A DNA stretch of 64,000 bases from Desulfovibrio sp. MES5 (lineage in GTDB: Bacteria > Desulfobacterota > Desulfovibrionia > Desulfovibrionales > Desulfovibrionaceae). Shown in pieces: positions 1-8,986 of this stretch (the first letter of the stretch is position 1; every line of letters begins with the position of its first letter). Both the position numbers and the translations under genes were made by a program. Under the pieces are notes generated by a model. That model saw nothing but the letters and a program-made list of their open reading frames with translations. It ran no database searches and had not been told where the DNA came from. The DNA lies in assembly GCF_002237645.1 (NCBI RefSeq), contig NZ_MJUZ01000015.1, positions 1 to 64,000 on the forward strand, read 5' to 3'.

Positions 1-10
1 ATGTGCGTCA

Positions 11-335
11 TTTCAAAGATTATCTGGTCTGAGTACCGGTAACTTTGAAAAAGTTACCGGGCTCTAACGCTGTACGAGAGTGCAGCGCGCCACAGCGTGG
101 CGTGTATTCTGCCGGAAATCGCATTTTCGGCAGAATGACACTTTGAACTGTGCATCATTTCAAAGATTATCTGGTCTGAGTACCGGTAACTTTGAAAAAG
201 TTACCGGGCTCTAACGCTGCACGAGAGTGCAGCGCGCCACAGCGTGGCGTGTATTCTGCCGGAAATCGCATTTTCGGCCGAATGAGACTTTGAACTGTGC
301 ATCATTTCAAAGATTATCTGGTCTGAGTACCGGTA
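11..335 (+). repeat. 147-bp multi-hairpin tandem repeat
   Basis: Two full units (11-157 and 158-304) and the start of a third (305-335) repeat with an exact 147-bp period and few substitutions. Each unit holds successive inverted repeats. The first has arms CCGGTAACTTT and AAAGTTACCGG (36-60 and 183-207). The second has arms GCTGCAC and GTGCAGC. The third has arms CGCCAC and GTGGCG. The fourth has arms ATTCTGCCG and CGGCAGAAT. The fifth has arms CTTTGAA and TTCAAAG and spans the unit junction. No convincing coding frame is present. Related copies lie near 62.1 kb and, inverted, near 63.5 kb. The array sits directly 3' of the acetyltransferase gene, whose stop lies in the degenerate third copy. 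Confidence 0.9.
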
Positions 336-356
336 TACGTAAAAAGGGTACACGCT

Positions 357-1013
357 CTATGGCCGCCGCCATCGCATATGCAGCAGCGGGTACGGGCGAC
401 CCTGCCCGTCCACGGGAGAACGCCCCGTCACCACAAAACCCATGTGTTCATAAAAAGCCAGGGCGGCGGGGTTCTGCTCATTGACGTCAAGGGTCAGTGT
501 CGCGCCTTCCGCCATGGCTCGCTGCCGCGCATGACCAAGAAGCCTCTTGCCGATGCCGAGGCCGAAATATTCCGGCTCCACAAACAGCATTTCTATCTGC
601 GGCCAGTTGCAGCCCATAAATCCGACCGGACGGAACGCATCCGCGCGAGGCACATCTGGTCCAAGCACATCTGGACCAAGCACATATGGGCCGGGTGTAT
701 CCGGGGGAAAGGCATTGCGCCGGGGCTGGTTCACCGCGCCTTCAGGTTTTGCGCCCGTGTTGTCAGGGATACCGGCCTCTGGCGCTTTTGGGCTGGAATG
801 GCCGTATTCCGCCACCCACAGTTCTTCCACGCCAGGCAGATATTCCTGCAAGATGGCAGCGTACAATTCGTCCACGGCCTGCGGCGTGAGAAAGTGGTGT
901 GTTGCGACAACGCTGCGCTTCCAAAGGTCGGCCAGGGCGGCATGGTCAGCGGTCACGGCGCGGCGCAAGTGCGGCACTGCACCGGCAGTGGGCGTATGGG
1001 GGTGCTGTTGCAT
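357..1013 (-). CDS. GNAT family N-acetyltransferase
   Basis: A 218-residue cytoplasmic acetyltransferase of the GNAT fold, expected to move an acetyl group from acetyl-CoA to an unidentified amine. The C-terminal half carries the usual signature: IEMLFVEPEYFGLGIGKRLL (acetyl-CoA loop, G-x-G-I-G-K), then LDVNEQNPAALAFYEHMGF. The start at 1013 is chosen because AGGA lies about eight bases upstream and the N-acetyltransferase homology begins soon after; longer in-frame starts reach 1142 but add unrelated sequence. A Gly/Pro/Asp/Val-rich insertion made by three 15-bp repeats interrupts the middle of the domain. It lies downstream of tamB and is separated from it by a terminator-like hairpin. The substrate cannot be inferred. 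Confidence 0.82.
   Translation of the reverse strand: MQQHPHTPTAGAVPHLRRAVTADHAALADLWKRSVVATHHFLTPQAVDELYAAILQEYLPGVEELWVAEYGHSSPKAPEAGIPDNTGAKPEGAVNQPRRNAFPPDTPGPYVLGPDVLGPDVPRADAFRPVGFMGCNWPQIEMLFVEPEYFGLGIGKRLLGHARQRAMAEGATLTLDVNEQNPAALAFYEHMGFVVTGRSPVDGQGRPYPLLHMRWRRP
650..694 (+). repeat. 15-bp in-frame repeat in the GNAT gene
   Basis: Three adjoining 15-bp units (650-664, 665-679, 680-694), based on GCACATCTGGTCCAA, encode on the minus strand a five-residue repeat around GPDVL within the acetyltransferase. The unit length is a multiple of three, so copy-number change would keep the frame. Confidence 0.8.
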
Positions 1014-1357
1014 GTGTGTTGTCCTGAAGTCTTGAGAAAAAACAGCCTGCCGCCGCGTTGTGACCATTTTTGTTCTGATCATTCCCATTCCGGCCATGGC
1101 CTCACGGTTACTCATGAGGGCGCAGACTCTCGCCAGGTGCAAGGCCTACCGCAGCGCCGTATGAGGCGTCAAGCCGCGCTGTGGCAACAGCGCGCCGTAG
1201 CTGCGCGCGGCGTTACGCCGCCGCGTGTCAGGACTGTCAAGTTGGGCAGATACCCATTGCGGTGGTGTGCTGTGTGGAAGGCGCTGTATCCCTTCCCGCA
1301 GATCCGAAACCTCGCCCTGGTACACTAAAAAACAGTAAAAGTTTTGGGGGGAGGGGG

Positions 1358-1400
1358 TGTGGGGGAGGAGACCCTTTTACAAAAGGGTCCCTCCCCCACA
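1358..1400 (-). repeat. Conserved 3' hairpin repeat, terminator-like (tamB)
   Basis: Read on the minus strand this is a stem of about 20 bp with one bulge (arms beginning TGTGGGGGAGGGACCCTTTT and its complement). It lies 22 bases after the tamB stop and is followed by a C-rich run and TTTTACTGTTTTTT. The same sequence recurs 3' of livF, leuB and trmFO, always in gene sense. It probably ends tamA-tamB transcription. The remainder of the 1014-1422 gap shows no gene; it holds the start region of the acetyltransferase gene. Confidence 0.8.
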
Positions 1401-1422
1401 AAGCCTTTCAATTCTACCAGCT

Positions 1423-4400
1423 CTAATAATTGTACTTCCAGCGTATGCCGCCCCAGGTGCTCTGCTGTTCGGAGCGCAGTTCCAGGCTGGTGCGAGGCGT
1501 GATTTCAAGCTGTATGATAAAGGCCGTGCTGCCCTGCTTCATGCCCTGCTGTACGCCTACGTAGATGATGTCAGTGATGTATTTGCCCATTTCCACCGAC
1601 GTGCCGGCGCCCATGCCCTCATCTTCGGACTGGCCGCCAGAGGCAGTGCCTGGGGTGGAGTTCAGCCGCAGCACATCTACGCCCAGCGCCTTGCGGGTCA
1701 GGTCAAAGATGCCGCCGCCACCGGAGCCAAAGCCCGCGAGCTGGGCCACCGCTCCGGCAAGCCGCAGGTTTTCCAACCGCCCAAGTTCGTTGGTGCTTTT
1801 GCCAAAAAGAATCTGGGCCAGGATTTCGTCTCTGGGCATTTCCGGTTCACTGCTCAAGGTCAGTTTCATCTTGCGCACTGTGCCAGATATGGTCACATAG
1901 GACGTAAGGTTGGGCGTTTCGTTGGAAAGCTTGATGTCCAGCAGGGGGTTGCTCAGGGCTCCCCCGGCAAAGGTGATGGTGCCGCGCGAGAGCTTGAAAA
2001 CCTTGGTCAGGAAATCAAAGGTCCCTTTGACCGCCGTGATTTGCCCCGTGATCTGCGGGTCTTCAGGGGTGCCGGTTACCAGCAGGTCGGCTTTCCATTC
2101 ACTGGTAAGCCCGTGCCCTTCCACAAAGAAGCGGCCCGGAATCACAATATTCAGGTTCAGGCTGCCCTGGGCGGCGGGTTTTTCAGCGGCGGCTTGCTGC
2201 GCAACCTGTGAAGGGTCGGGCGCTTCCGTGATGGGCAGGGTGGTGACGCTGCCGCCCACGGCCAGCTTGTTAAGCAGTATAAGCCCCTGGTTGACGATGA
2301 TCTTGCCAGCCACCTGCGGGGCGGCGGCACTGCCGGTCACGCCCGCTTCGCCTGAAAGTTCGATGCGTATGTCGCGGCGGCTCAGGGGTCGCAGATGGTC
2401 GATTGTGGTCTTGATGTCCAGCCTGCTGCCGTCAAGGCTGGCGAATCCGGCCACGCGCAATTTGCCGCCAAGACCGCCGGAGGCGTCGAGTTCCAGTCGG
2501 GCCACGCCGGGCAAGCCACCCTGTTTTTTGCCGGAACCGCCGCCGCGCCCTTCCTCAAGGTTGAGGCGCAGGTTGATATTGGTCAGCAGCACGCCCTGGA
2601 GCAGGTTTTCATACTTGCCCTTATCCACCAGAACGGCTCCCTTGGCGGAAGGGGCAGCCAGGGTGCCGTCCAGATCAACGTTTACGGCCACGTTGCCAGC
2701 AAAGCGCTGATCCGCGATGGGCAGCAGGGACCAGAGCGGCCCGGCGGCTCCTTTCCAGCGAACCTGCCCGCGCAGGGGGCCCTGCATGTTGGGCTGGGGC
2801 AGGCCGTCCTTGCCGAAAAGCAGGGGCAGGCGCACTTCAAGCCGGGCTTCACTGCCGCCCAACGCCTGAACGCTTTCCTTGTCCATATCCAGTCGGGCCA
2901 CAAGGCTGCCGCTGGAGCCGCCGCTTGCCTCAATGCGGCCAGTGAGCCCCACATTGAGGGGCTTCAACGGGCTACTGGGGATGCGCAACTGCCGGACGCC
3001 AAGGCGGAAATTGCCGCCGGGCTGCGAGGGGCTGCCCGTAAGGCGGGCCTGCGCTTCTACCGTGCCTTCGGGCAGGGCGGGCACAAATTTTTTCCACGGG
3101 GTGAGGGCGAGCCCTTCAAGGTCAAGACGCACGTCCATCTTGTTCTGCCCAAGAAATGCCTGGGCGCGCAGCCTGCCGCCGGGAACAAGGCGGATGTCCA
3201 GTCCTTTCAGGTCAAGCCCGGCATCGCCGTAGCGCAGGGCAGCTCCCGGCGCTGCGCGGAAGCCGAGGTCGCGTCCGCTCACATGGGCCTCAAGCCTTTG
3301 CACCTGCACAAGGCCCGGCTGCCAGCGCGCGTTGACGTTGGCGGCCACTGAGCCGCTCGTTTCAACACTGGCGTCCAGAGGGCCGCTGAGAGCACCATTG
3401 GCACGCACCTTGACGCCGAGGGACAGATCACCCTGACGAACATTGCCTAGGTCTATGCGCGCGGCCAGACTGCCCGGCCCGAAAACGTCCTTGAGCGCAA
3501 GCTCGCCAGCAAGATTGCGCAGGGTAAGGGGGGCGCTGGCCCCGGCGCTGTAGCTCAGGCGGGGCACGTTGAAGCGCAGTTCGGCCTTCTGGCTGTAGCG
3601 CTGCGCCGGTTCCGCCGTGGCGGACGCGGGCGCGGCAGGGCTGCCGGAAACAGCAGGCGTTGCGGGCGGGTTTTCGCTGGCAGACTGCGAGGGCTTGGCG
3701 GCCTGGACGGCGCTGTGCCCGTTCTGGTCATTGGGGGCGGCGGTGTTGCTGGCTGCAGTGGTCACGGCTACTCGGTCGGCCCGCAGTTCAAGGCTCAGGG
3801 CAGCTTCGCCGTCAAGGCGCGCGCCCGGCACAAGAGTGGAAAGCGCCGCCCAGTCGGCCACGCGCACATCTATCTTGCCGTCGCAGGCGGGCATGGAGCC
3901 TGGGGGCAGACTGGCCGTCACCTGACCGGCGGCTGCAAGCCCAAGGGCGTTGAGGCGTAGATTGCGCAGGCCAGCCTGCAACATGTCTTCCTCACCCCGG
4001 CCCGCAAAAATCTGGCTTTCCAGGCTCAGGGGCTGACCGTCCCATCGGCCGCTCACGTCCAGTTGCACCGTGAGTTCTGGTCTTTTGGCCGAGGCGGCTT
4101 TTGGGGGCGCATCTTCGGCCTGTGTGGCAGTTTTATTGGGCGCGGCGTCTGCACGCTGTGCGGTACTTTCACCCGGCGCGGCGTCGGGGGCTTTGGTGGG
4201 CGCGGCTGCCGGGGCGGTCGGAGCGGCATTTGGGGCGGCAATGTCCTGTTTGTGGTCCTGAACCACCATGAGAGCTTCCTGCCAGTTCAGCGGGGCCGCG
4301 CCAAGGTGCACAACTGCCTGTTCAAGCTTGTGCGTGCCCATGCGCAGGTCGGCGCATTCCACACGCAGGGTAAGGTCAGGGGCGGCCAAGGGCCCGGCGG

Positions 4401-6720
4401 CGGTGAGGCGCACTGTGGCAGGGGCGGCCAGCATGTCCAGCGGATCAGCGCTTTCTTTGGTAGTGGCGGCCTGGGCAGCGGTCTGAGCGGGAGGCTGGAC
4501 GGCAGCCTGCGCAGCGGTTGCGGGCGTGCTTTTGGAGGGAGCAATGCTGATCTGCAAGTCCACATCCAGAGGGCCTGAAAGCCACGATGATCCCTGCGGG
4601 GAAGTTTTTTGCGACGGTGCGGTTTGCAATGGCGCAGCGTGTGAAGGCACGGCCTGCGTGGGTGCGGACTGTAGGGCTGCGGTCTGTGAAGGCGCATCTT
4701 GCGGTGATGCGGCCTGTTGTGCTGTTGCGGCCTGCGGGGGCGTACTCTGCTGTGTTGTTGCGGCCTGTGAAGATGGCGCTTGCGGGGTAGCGGTTTGCGC
4801 AGGGGCAGTCGACGGAGTTCCGGCCTGAGCAGGCTTCGCCAATGGTGACGCGGCCCGTGAAACTGCGCCGTGCTGTACAGCGCCCCCGGCAGGCGCGGCG
4901 GGCGTGCTTTGCCAAAAGGCATGCCCTGCCGTGGACAGCGGGCCAGCCTGAATGGAGAATTTGTTCAGGCCCACACGGGCGACGGTGGCCATGGCCTCCG
5001 GCGAACCCGGAGCGCCGGGTTTTTCGGGGGCTTCCACCTCCGCACCCAAAGCCAGCGAAATTCTGGCTCCACCGCCGAGCAACGTTGCCAGAGGGCCGGA
5101 GGCGGCATTTGCAGAGGTGTTGTCCACGCCCTGCGCGGGGGCTGCGGTGGTCACGGCAGTGGCGGGCGTGGGGGGCGTAGCGGCTGTGCCAGAAGCGGTG
5201 TTGGCCGTCGCGGGTGTGCTGCTGGCGGTTGCGCTTGTGGCGGCAGGGGTGGGTACAGTGGCTGTGGAGGCCGACGTAGCCTGACCAGCCTGTGCGTCCG
5301 CTCCGGCGGACGGGGCTGTGCGGGCGGCGTCCCCGGCATGTCCGGCAGGCAGTACCGTGGCTTCAAGCGTGCTGTCCACGGTCAGCGCCAGAGTTGAGGG
5401 CGAAACTGTTCCCGATCGGCGCGGGGTGAAATTCATTTCAAGGCGCGCTTCAAGGCCACCGCTGGGTACGCCGGTCAGGGGCAGAGGGGCGTCGTTTACG
5501 CCGTGGGCTGTCAGCAGGACTGTGAGATTGCCCCCCGTGCTTCCGGCCTTGAGGCTGGCTGCAACATTGGCCAGAAAATAACTGTCTGTGCGGAGGCTGG
5601 CATCGGGCAAACTGGCATCGGGCAAACTGGCTGCGGGCAGAGCCGCAGTGGGCGACGCTTCACCCTTGGCCACATCAGGAGTACTGGTGGCATCAGGAAT
5701 TACGGCGGTTGCAGCAGTTCCGGCAGCATTAGGGGTTCCGGGGGCGGGTGCGCCCGACATGTCCTGCCGGGCGGCGCTTTTGGCCGCGCCATGTTCTGCC
5801 GCGCCCGCGTTCTGGCCCTCAGCCGCACTGTTTCCGCTCCCGGCCGCCAGAGTATTGGTCGGAGTTTTGGCCGGGGTATTGGCAGAGGCGTCTGCCGAGG
5901 CATTGGCCGAAACATCGGGTTTGGCGTCTGCCGAGGCATCGGGCTTGGCGTCTGCCTTCGCATCTGTCCTGACATTGGCTGTGGTCCCGGCTGGCGGCAG
6001 TGCGCCAAGCAGGCTTGCAGGAAGCTGCGCATCCACAACGGCCACCCTGTCCAGAAGCACATCGGGCAGCCAGCCCGGCAAGGCGCTGATGGTACGCACG
6101 GTCTCGCCAAGCATTTCACGCAGCGACGCTTCCGTGAGCGGCGGCGAAGGGGGCTCGGGGGCAGACGGAGGCAGCTCGGGCAGGCGCAAGAGGCGTGCTC
6201 CGTTGCTGGTCAGTTCGGCAATGCGCATACGCCCCGGCAGGGCGGCCCAGTCCCAGACAAAGGTGTTCTGCGGCGCTTCAAGCCACAGGCCGTAGGCGTC
6301 GGCGAGTTCCACGCCCGCCTGCACTCTGAAGGGCAGAGCGCCCGAAAGGCTCGTCAAGCGGATATGCAGGCCGCTTTTTTCCGCAGAAGCGGCCAGAACG
6401 GCATTGACCTCATCCTTGATCCAGGCCTGGACGTTTTCATTGCGCAAGGCCAGCAGCACGCCAGCCAGAAAGAACAGCAGCAAAAGCAGCAGAAAGACCA
6501 GCCCGCGCCAGACCGCAGCCCAGATGCGGGCCGCCAGGCCCCGGTGTTTATCGTTCCCGCCGGGGCCCTGAGGCGTGCCCGTGCCAGCGCCAGCCACGCC
6601 AGAGGCGGCCGCGTCGGACGCCGTTACGCTGGATGGCGTTACGTCGGAAGCCCCGGTCCCGGCCCTGGAGCCGTCCGCCGTGGCGTCAGTCTGCGCGGGA
6701 TGTGTGGGTGCGCTCGTCAT
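1423..6720 (-). CDS. tamB: TamB-like translocation and assembly module protein
   Basis: A 1765-residue inner-membrane-anchored periplasmic protein of the TamB/DUF490 (AsmA-like) family, which with TamA helps insert outer-membrane proteins or move lipids. Residues about 63-90 form one membrane anchor (VFLLLLLLFFLAGVLLAL). A long repetitive beta region follows, and the conserved TamB domain occupies roughly the last 370 residues, with 'FLTKVFKLSRGTITFAGG' and 'DEILAQILFGKSTNELGRLE'. The start overlaps the tamA stop (ATGA), so the two are translationally coupled. Unusual are two long low-complexity stretches rich in Ala, Thr, Ser, Pro, Gln and Asp (roughly residues 235-370 and 470-930), which make it longer than typical family members. 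They are probably disordered linkers. Confidence 0.9.
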   Translation of the reverse strand: MTSAPTHPAQTDATADGSRAGTGASDVTPSSVTASDAAASGVAGAGTGTPQGPGGNDKHRGLAARIWAAVWRGLVFLLLLLLFFLAGVLLALRNENVQAWIKDEVNAVLAASAEKSGLHIRLTSLSGALPFRVQAGVELADAYGLWLEAPQNTFVWDWAALPGRMRIAELTSNGARLLRLPELPPSAPEPPSPPLTEASLREMLGETVRTISALPGWLPDVLLDRVAVVDAQLPASLLGALPPAGTTANVRTDAKADAKPDASADAKPDVSANASADASANTPAKTPTNTLAAGSGNSAAEGQNAGAAEHGAAKSAARQDMSGAPAPGTPNAAGTAATAVIPDATSTPDVAKGEASPTAALPAASLPDASLPDASLRTDSYFLANVAASLKAGSTGGNLTVLLTAHGVNDAPLPLTGVPSGGLEARLEMNFTPRRSGTVSPSTLALTVDSTLEATVLPAGHAGDAARTAPSAGADAQAGQATSASTATVPTPAATSATASSTPATANTASGTAATPPTPATAVTTAAPAQGVDNTSANAASGPLATLLGGGARISLALGAEVEAPEKPGAPGSPEAMATVARVGLNKFSIQAGPLSTAGHAFWQSTPAAPAGGAVQHGAVSRAASPLAKPAQAGTPSTAPAQTATPQAPSSQAATTQQSTPPQAATAQQAASPQDAPSQTAALQSAPTQAVPSHAAPLQTAPSQKTSPQGSSWLSGPLDVDLQISIAPSKSTPATAAQAAVQPPAQTAAQAATTKESADPLDMLAAPATVRLTAAGPLAAPDLTLRVECADLRMGTHKLEQAVVHLGAAPLNWQEALMVVQDHKQDIAAPNAAPTAPAAAPTKAPDAAPGESTAQRADAAPNKTATQAEDAPPKAASAKRPELTVQLDVSGRWDGQPLSLESQIFAGRGEEDMLQAGLRNLRLNALGLAAAGQVTASLPPGSMPACDGKIDVRVADWAALSTLVPGARLDGEAALSLELRADRVAVTTAASNTAAPNDQNGHSAVQAAKPSQSASENPPATPAVSGSPAAPASATAEPAQRYSQKAELRFNVPRLSYSAGASAPLTLRNLAGELALKDVFGPGSLAARIDLGNVRQGDLSLGVKVRANGALSGPLDASVETSGSVAANVNARWQPGLVQVQRLEAHVSGRDLGFRAAPGAALRYGDAGLDLKGLDIRLVPGGRLRAQAFLGQNKMDVRLDLEGLALTPWKKFVPALPEGTVEAQARLTGSPSQPGGNFRLGVRQLRIPSSPLKPLNVGLTGRIEASGGSSGSLVARLDMDKESVQALGGSEARLEVRLPLLFGKDGLPQPNMQGPLRGQVRWKGAAGPLWSLLPIADQRFAGNVAVNVDLDGTLAAPSAKGAVLVDKGKYENLLQGVLLTNINLRLNLEEGRGGGSGKKQGGLPGVARLELDASGGLGGKLRVAGFASLDGSRLDIKTTIDHLRPLSRRDIRIELSGEAGVTGSAAAPQVAGKIIVNQGLILLNKLAVGGSVTTLPITEAPDPSQVAQQAAAEKPAAQGSLNLNIVIPGRFFVEGHGLTSEWKADLLVTGTPEDPQITGQITAVKGTFDFLTKVFKLSRGTITFAGGALSNPLLDIKLSNETPNLTSYVTISGTVRKMKLTLSSEPEMPRDEILAQILFGKSTNELGRLENLRLAGAVAQLAGFGSGGGGIFDLTRKALGVDVLRLNSTPGTASGGQSEDEGMGAGTSVEMGKYITDIIYVGVQQGMKQGSTAFIIQLEITPRTSLELRSEQQSTWGGIRWKYNY

Positions 6721-8777
6721 CAGAAGGACTGCCCTATGCTCACGTAGATTTGTATGGGGGGATCGCCGTCCCTTGGTTGCAGGGGCGTGGCCACGTCCAG
6801 CCGCAGCGGTCCGATGGGCGTGAAATAGCGCAGACCAATGCCCGCGCCCCAGTCCATATCGCCCAGGATGCGGGGCACTTCGTCCCTGTAGACCATGCCG
6901 CCGTCCAGAAAGGGAACAATGCCCACATCATCGGTAATCTTGTAGCGCGCCTCCAGGCTGATTTCCTGAAAAGACCGCCCGCCCAGGGGATCGCCGTTTT
7001 TGTCCTCCGGCCCCACAGACTGGTAGGGATAGCCGCGCACCGACCCCGCGCCGCCAGCGTAGTAGCGCAGGCTGCCGGGAATATTGCGCAGGGCCGCGCC
7101 GGACATGGCCCCTGCCTCAACCCTGCCCGCCATGATCAGCTTGTCGTCGGGCCGCCCGTCTTTGTGGAAGGGCGCGTAGTAGCCGCTGGCTTCCAGCGAA
7201 CCGGCCATGACAGTAAAGCTTTCGCCGTAAAAACCTGTGTAGGGATTGGCTTTGACGGTGATTTCCGAACCGCGCGTGGGATTGAGAATATTATTGCGGC
7301 TGTCGCGCCGCACGCTGGCCTTGGGGCCAATGTAGCCGTAAAACTGTTCGGAGTTGTCGTTTTCCTTGATGGAGCCGCTCTGGCCCCCGGCCCCGAGGCT
7401 GGCCCACCAGAAGCGCGAGACGCGCCGCTCCAGCGCCGCAGAAACGCTGCCTGCCGTGCTTTTGTATGCCTCTGTATTTTCGCGCAGGGCCGAGGCGGAC
7501 GCCAGCAAACGCTGTTCGCGCACAAGAAAGGCGGGTTTTTCAAATGCCGCCTTGATGCCTTGAACCTGTGTGGCGATGGGGGCGCTGACCACGAGCTTTT
7601 CCCCATTGTCGAAAAGGTTGCGGTGTTCCCAGAAGCCTTCCACGCCGAGGCCCGTATCCGTGTCATACCGGGCGCTGCCGCCAACGGAACGGAAGGGCAG
7701 TTCGGCCACGGTCACTTCCAGAGGCAGCACGGGCACGCCGTCCTTGCTTCTGGTGGGAGCGCCGTTGGCAGCGGCGTCATTCTTGGCCAGCAGCTCTTCC
7801 TGCGGGCGTATCTCCACAGAGCGGAAGAGTCCCAGCCCGCGCAGGTTGTTGGCGTAATCGTCCATCAGCTCGGCGTCCCACGGCTCCTCGCCGGGAACCC
7901 AGGGGGCGAGCCTTTGCAGGTAGGCTGCGTTGACGCCCTCGTTGCCCTTCACGTCAATGCGCCCCATGAGGGCAGGCGGGCCGGGATCAATGGTGATGTC
8001 GGCGTTGACCTCGCGTTTTTCGCGGTCAAGGGTGTAGCGCGACTGGGTCACTGAGGCCAGGGGGTAGCCCTGTGTGCGCAGTTTTTCCGGCAGATCTTCA
8101 ACGGCGCTCAGCAGGGAGTCGGCCACCACGGGTTTGCCTACGGCGACCCCCGGCAGGGTTGCAGGAAAGGACGGCGGCGGCAGGGTTACTGTTTCCAGAC
8201 CCCAAAACCCCACTTCACGCTCACGGGTCTTGAAATAGCCGGGCACATCGGGCGGCGGGTCGTAACTTACGTTGGCGCGGCCCAGCGTGTAGCGCGGCCC
8301 GGCCGTAAGGGTGAGGGTCACGCGCACGGGCTTGGCTTCTTCGTCCAAGCTGAAGTCCGCTGTGCCCTCATAGTAGCATTGGGAGTGCAGAAGTTTGACC
8401 GCTGTTTCCACATCGGCGCGGGCGCGGCGTTCCAGGGCCAGCATGCTGTCGGGCGGCTCCTTGGCAAGCTGCTCCAGCTGACTCACGGACTTCATCTTGC
8501 CTTCAAGGGAGGATGGCCCGTTCTTGACCTTGATGCGAAGGGCATAGGGCACAGGATCCCCACGCCATGCGGCTTCAAGGGATTCCTGCTCTTTTTGCTC
8601 GTGGGGATCCTCAGTCTTTGCCGAAAGCAGGCCGCAGCCGGAAAGCTGCAGTAAGAGCAGCAGCGCGCAAAGAGCGCGTAGCGGCGCTAGCCAGGGGTCT
8701 GCGTGTTCGCCGGAGGGGTTTGGAGCATGGTGGGGCCGTGCGGGCCGCAGGATTTTTATGCTGAATACACTGCACAT
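6720..8777 (-). CDS. tamA: TamA-like outer-membrane assembly protein, possible lipoprotein
   Basis: A 685-residue BamA/TamA-family (Omp85) protein. POTRA-like repeats occupy about residues 60-360, followed by a 16-strand surface-antigen barrel (about 366-685) that ends in the C-terminal Phe expected for an outer-membrane barrel. Its partner tamB follows with an ATGA overlap. Residues 31-52 hold a hydrophobic segment ending in LSGC (Cys48), a good lipobox; ordinary TamA is not a lipoprotein, but the Bacteroidetes variant TamL is. The start is uncertain: the ATG at 8777 lacks a clear Shine-Dalgarno, yet no other ATG, GTG or TTG lies between it and the hydrophobic segment. Confidence 0.88.
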   Translation of the reverse strand: MCSVFSIKILRPARPHHAPNPSGEHADPWLAPLRALCALLLLLQLSGCGLLSAKTEDPHEQKEQESLEAAWRGDPVPYALRIKVKNGPSSLEGKMKSVSQLEQLAKEPPDSMLALERRARADVETAVKLLHSQCYYEGTADFSLDEEAKPVRVTLTLTAGPRYTLGRANVSYDPPPDVPGYFKTREREVGFWGLETVTLPPPSFPATLPGVAVGKPVVADSLLSAVEDLPEKLRTQGYPLASVTQSRYTLDREKREVNADITIDPGPPALMGRIDVKGNEGVNAAYLQRLAPWVPGEEPWDAELMDDYANNLRGLGLFRSVEIRPQEELLAKNDAAANGAPTRSKDGVPVLPLEVTVAELPFRSVGGSARYDTDTGLGVEGFWEHRNLFDNGEKLVVSAPIATQVQGIKAAFEKPAFLVREQRLLASASALRENTEAYKSTAGSVSAALERRVSRFWWASLGAGGQSGSIKENDNSEQFYGYIGPKASVRRDSRNNILNPTRGSEITVKANPYTGFYGESFTVMAGSLEASGYYAPFHKDGRPDDKLIMAGRVEAGAMSGAALRNIPGSLRYYAGGAGSVRGYPYQSVGPEDKNGDPLGGRSFQEISLEARYKITDDVGIVPFLDGGMVYRDEVPRILGDMDWGAGIGLRYFTPIGPLRLDVATPLQPRDGDPPIQIYVSIGQSF

Positions 8778-8986
8778 GCGTAACGATACGCTGTATGGTT
8801 TTTCTTAGCAAGAAACATTCGCATATTGTGGTCTTTTTATGAGCAATATTGCTTGGCTACAGGATCCCCCCCTGAGCCTTGCTTGGCAAAATGTCAGCCC
8901 CCTGCTACTACTTGTATCGTGCCCGGCGTTGTGTGGCCGCGCCGTTGTCACTCACGTTTCGGCTGCAATTTTTATGGAGAACAAAC

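Noticed and set aside
1357-6747. Many long open frames on the plus strand opposite tamB
   Set aside because: They result from the high-GC, Ala/Pro-rich sequence of tamB; none has family motifs, ribosome sites or a plausible composition.
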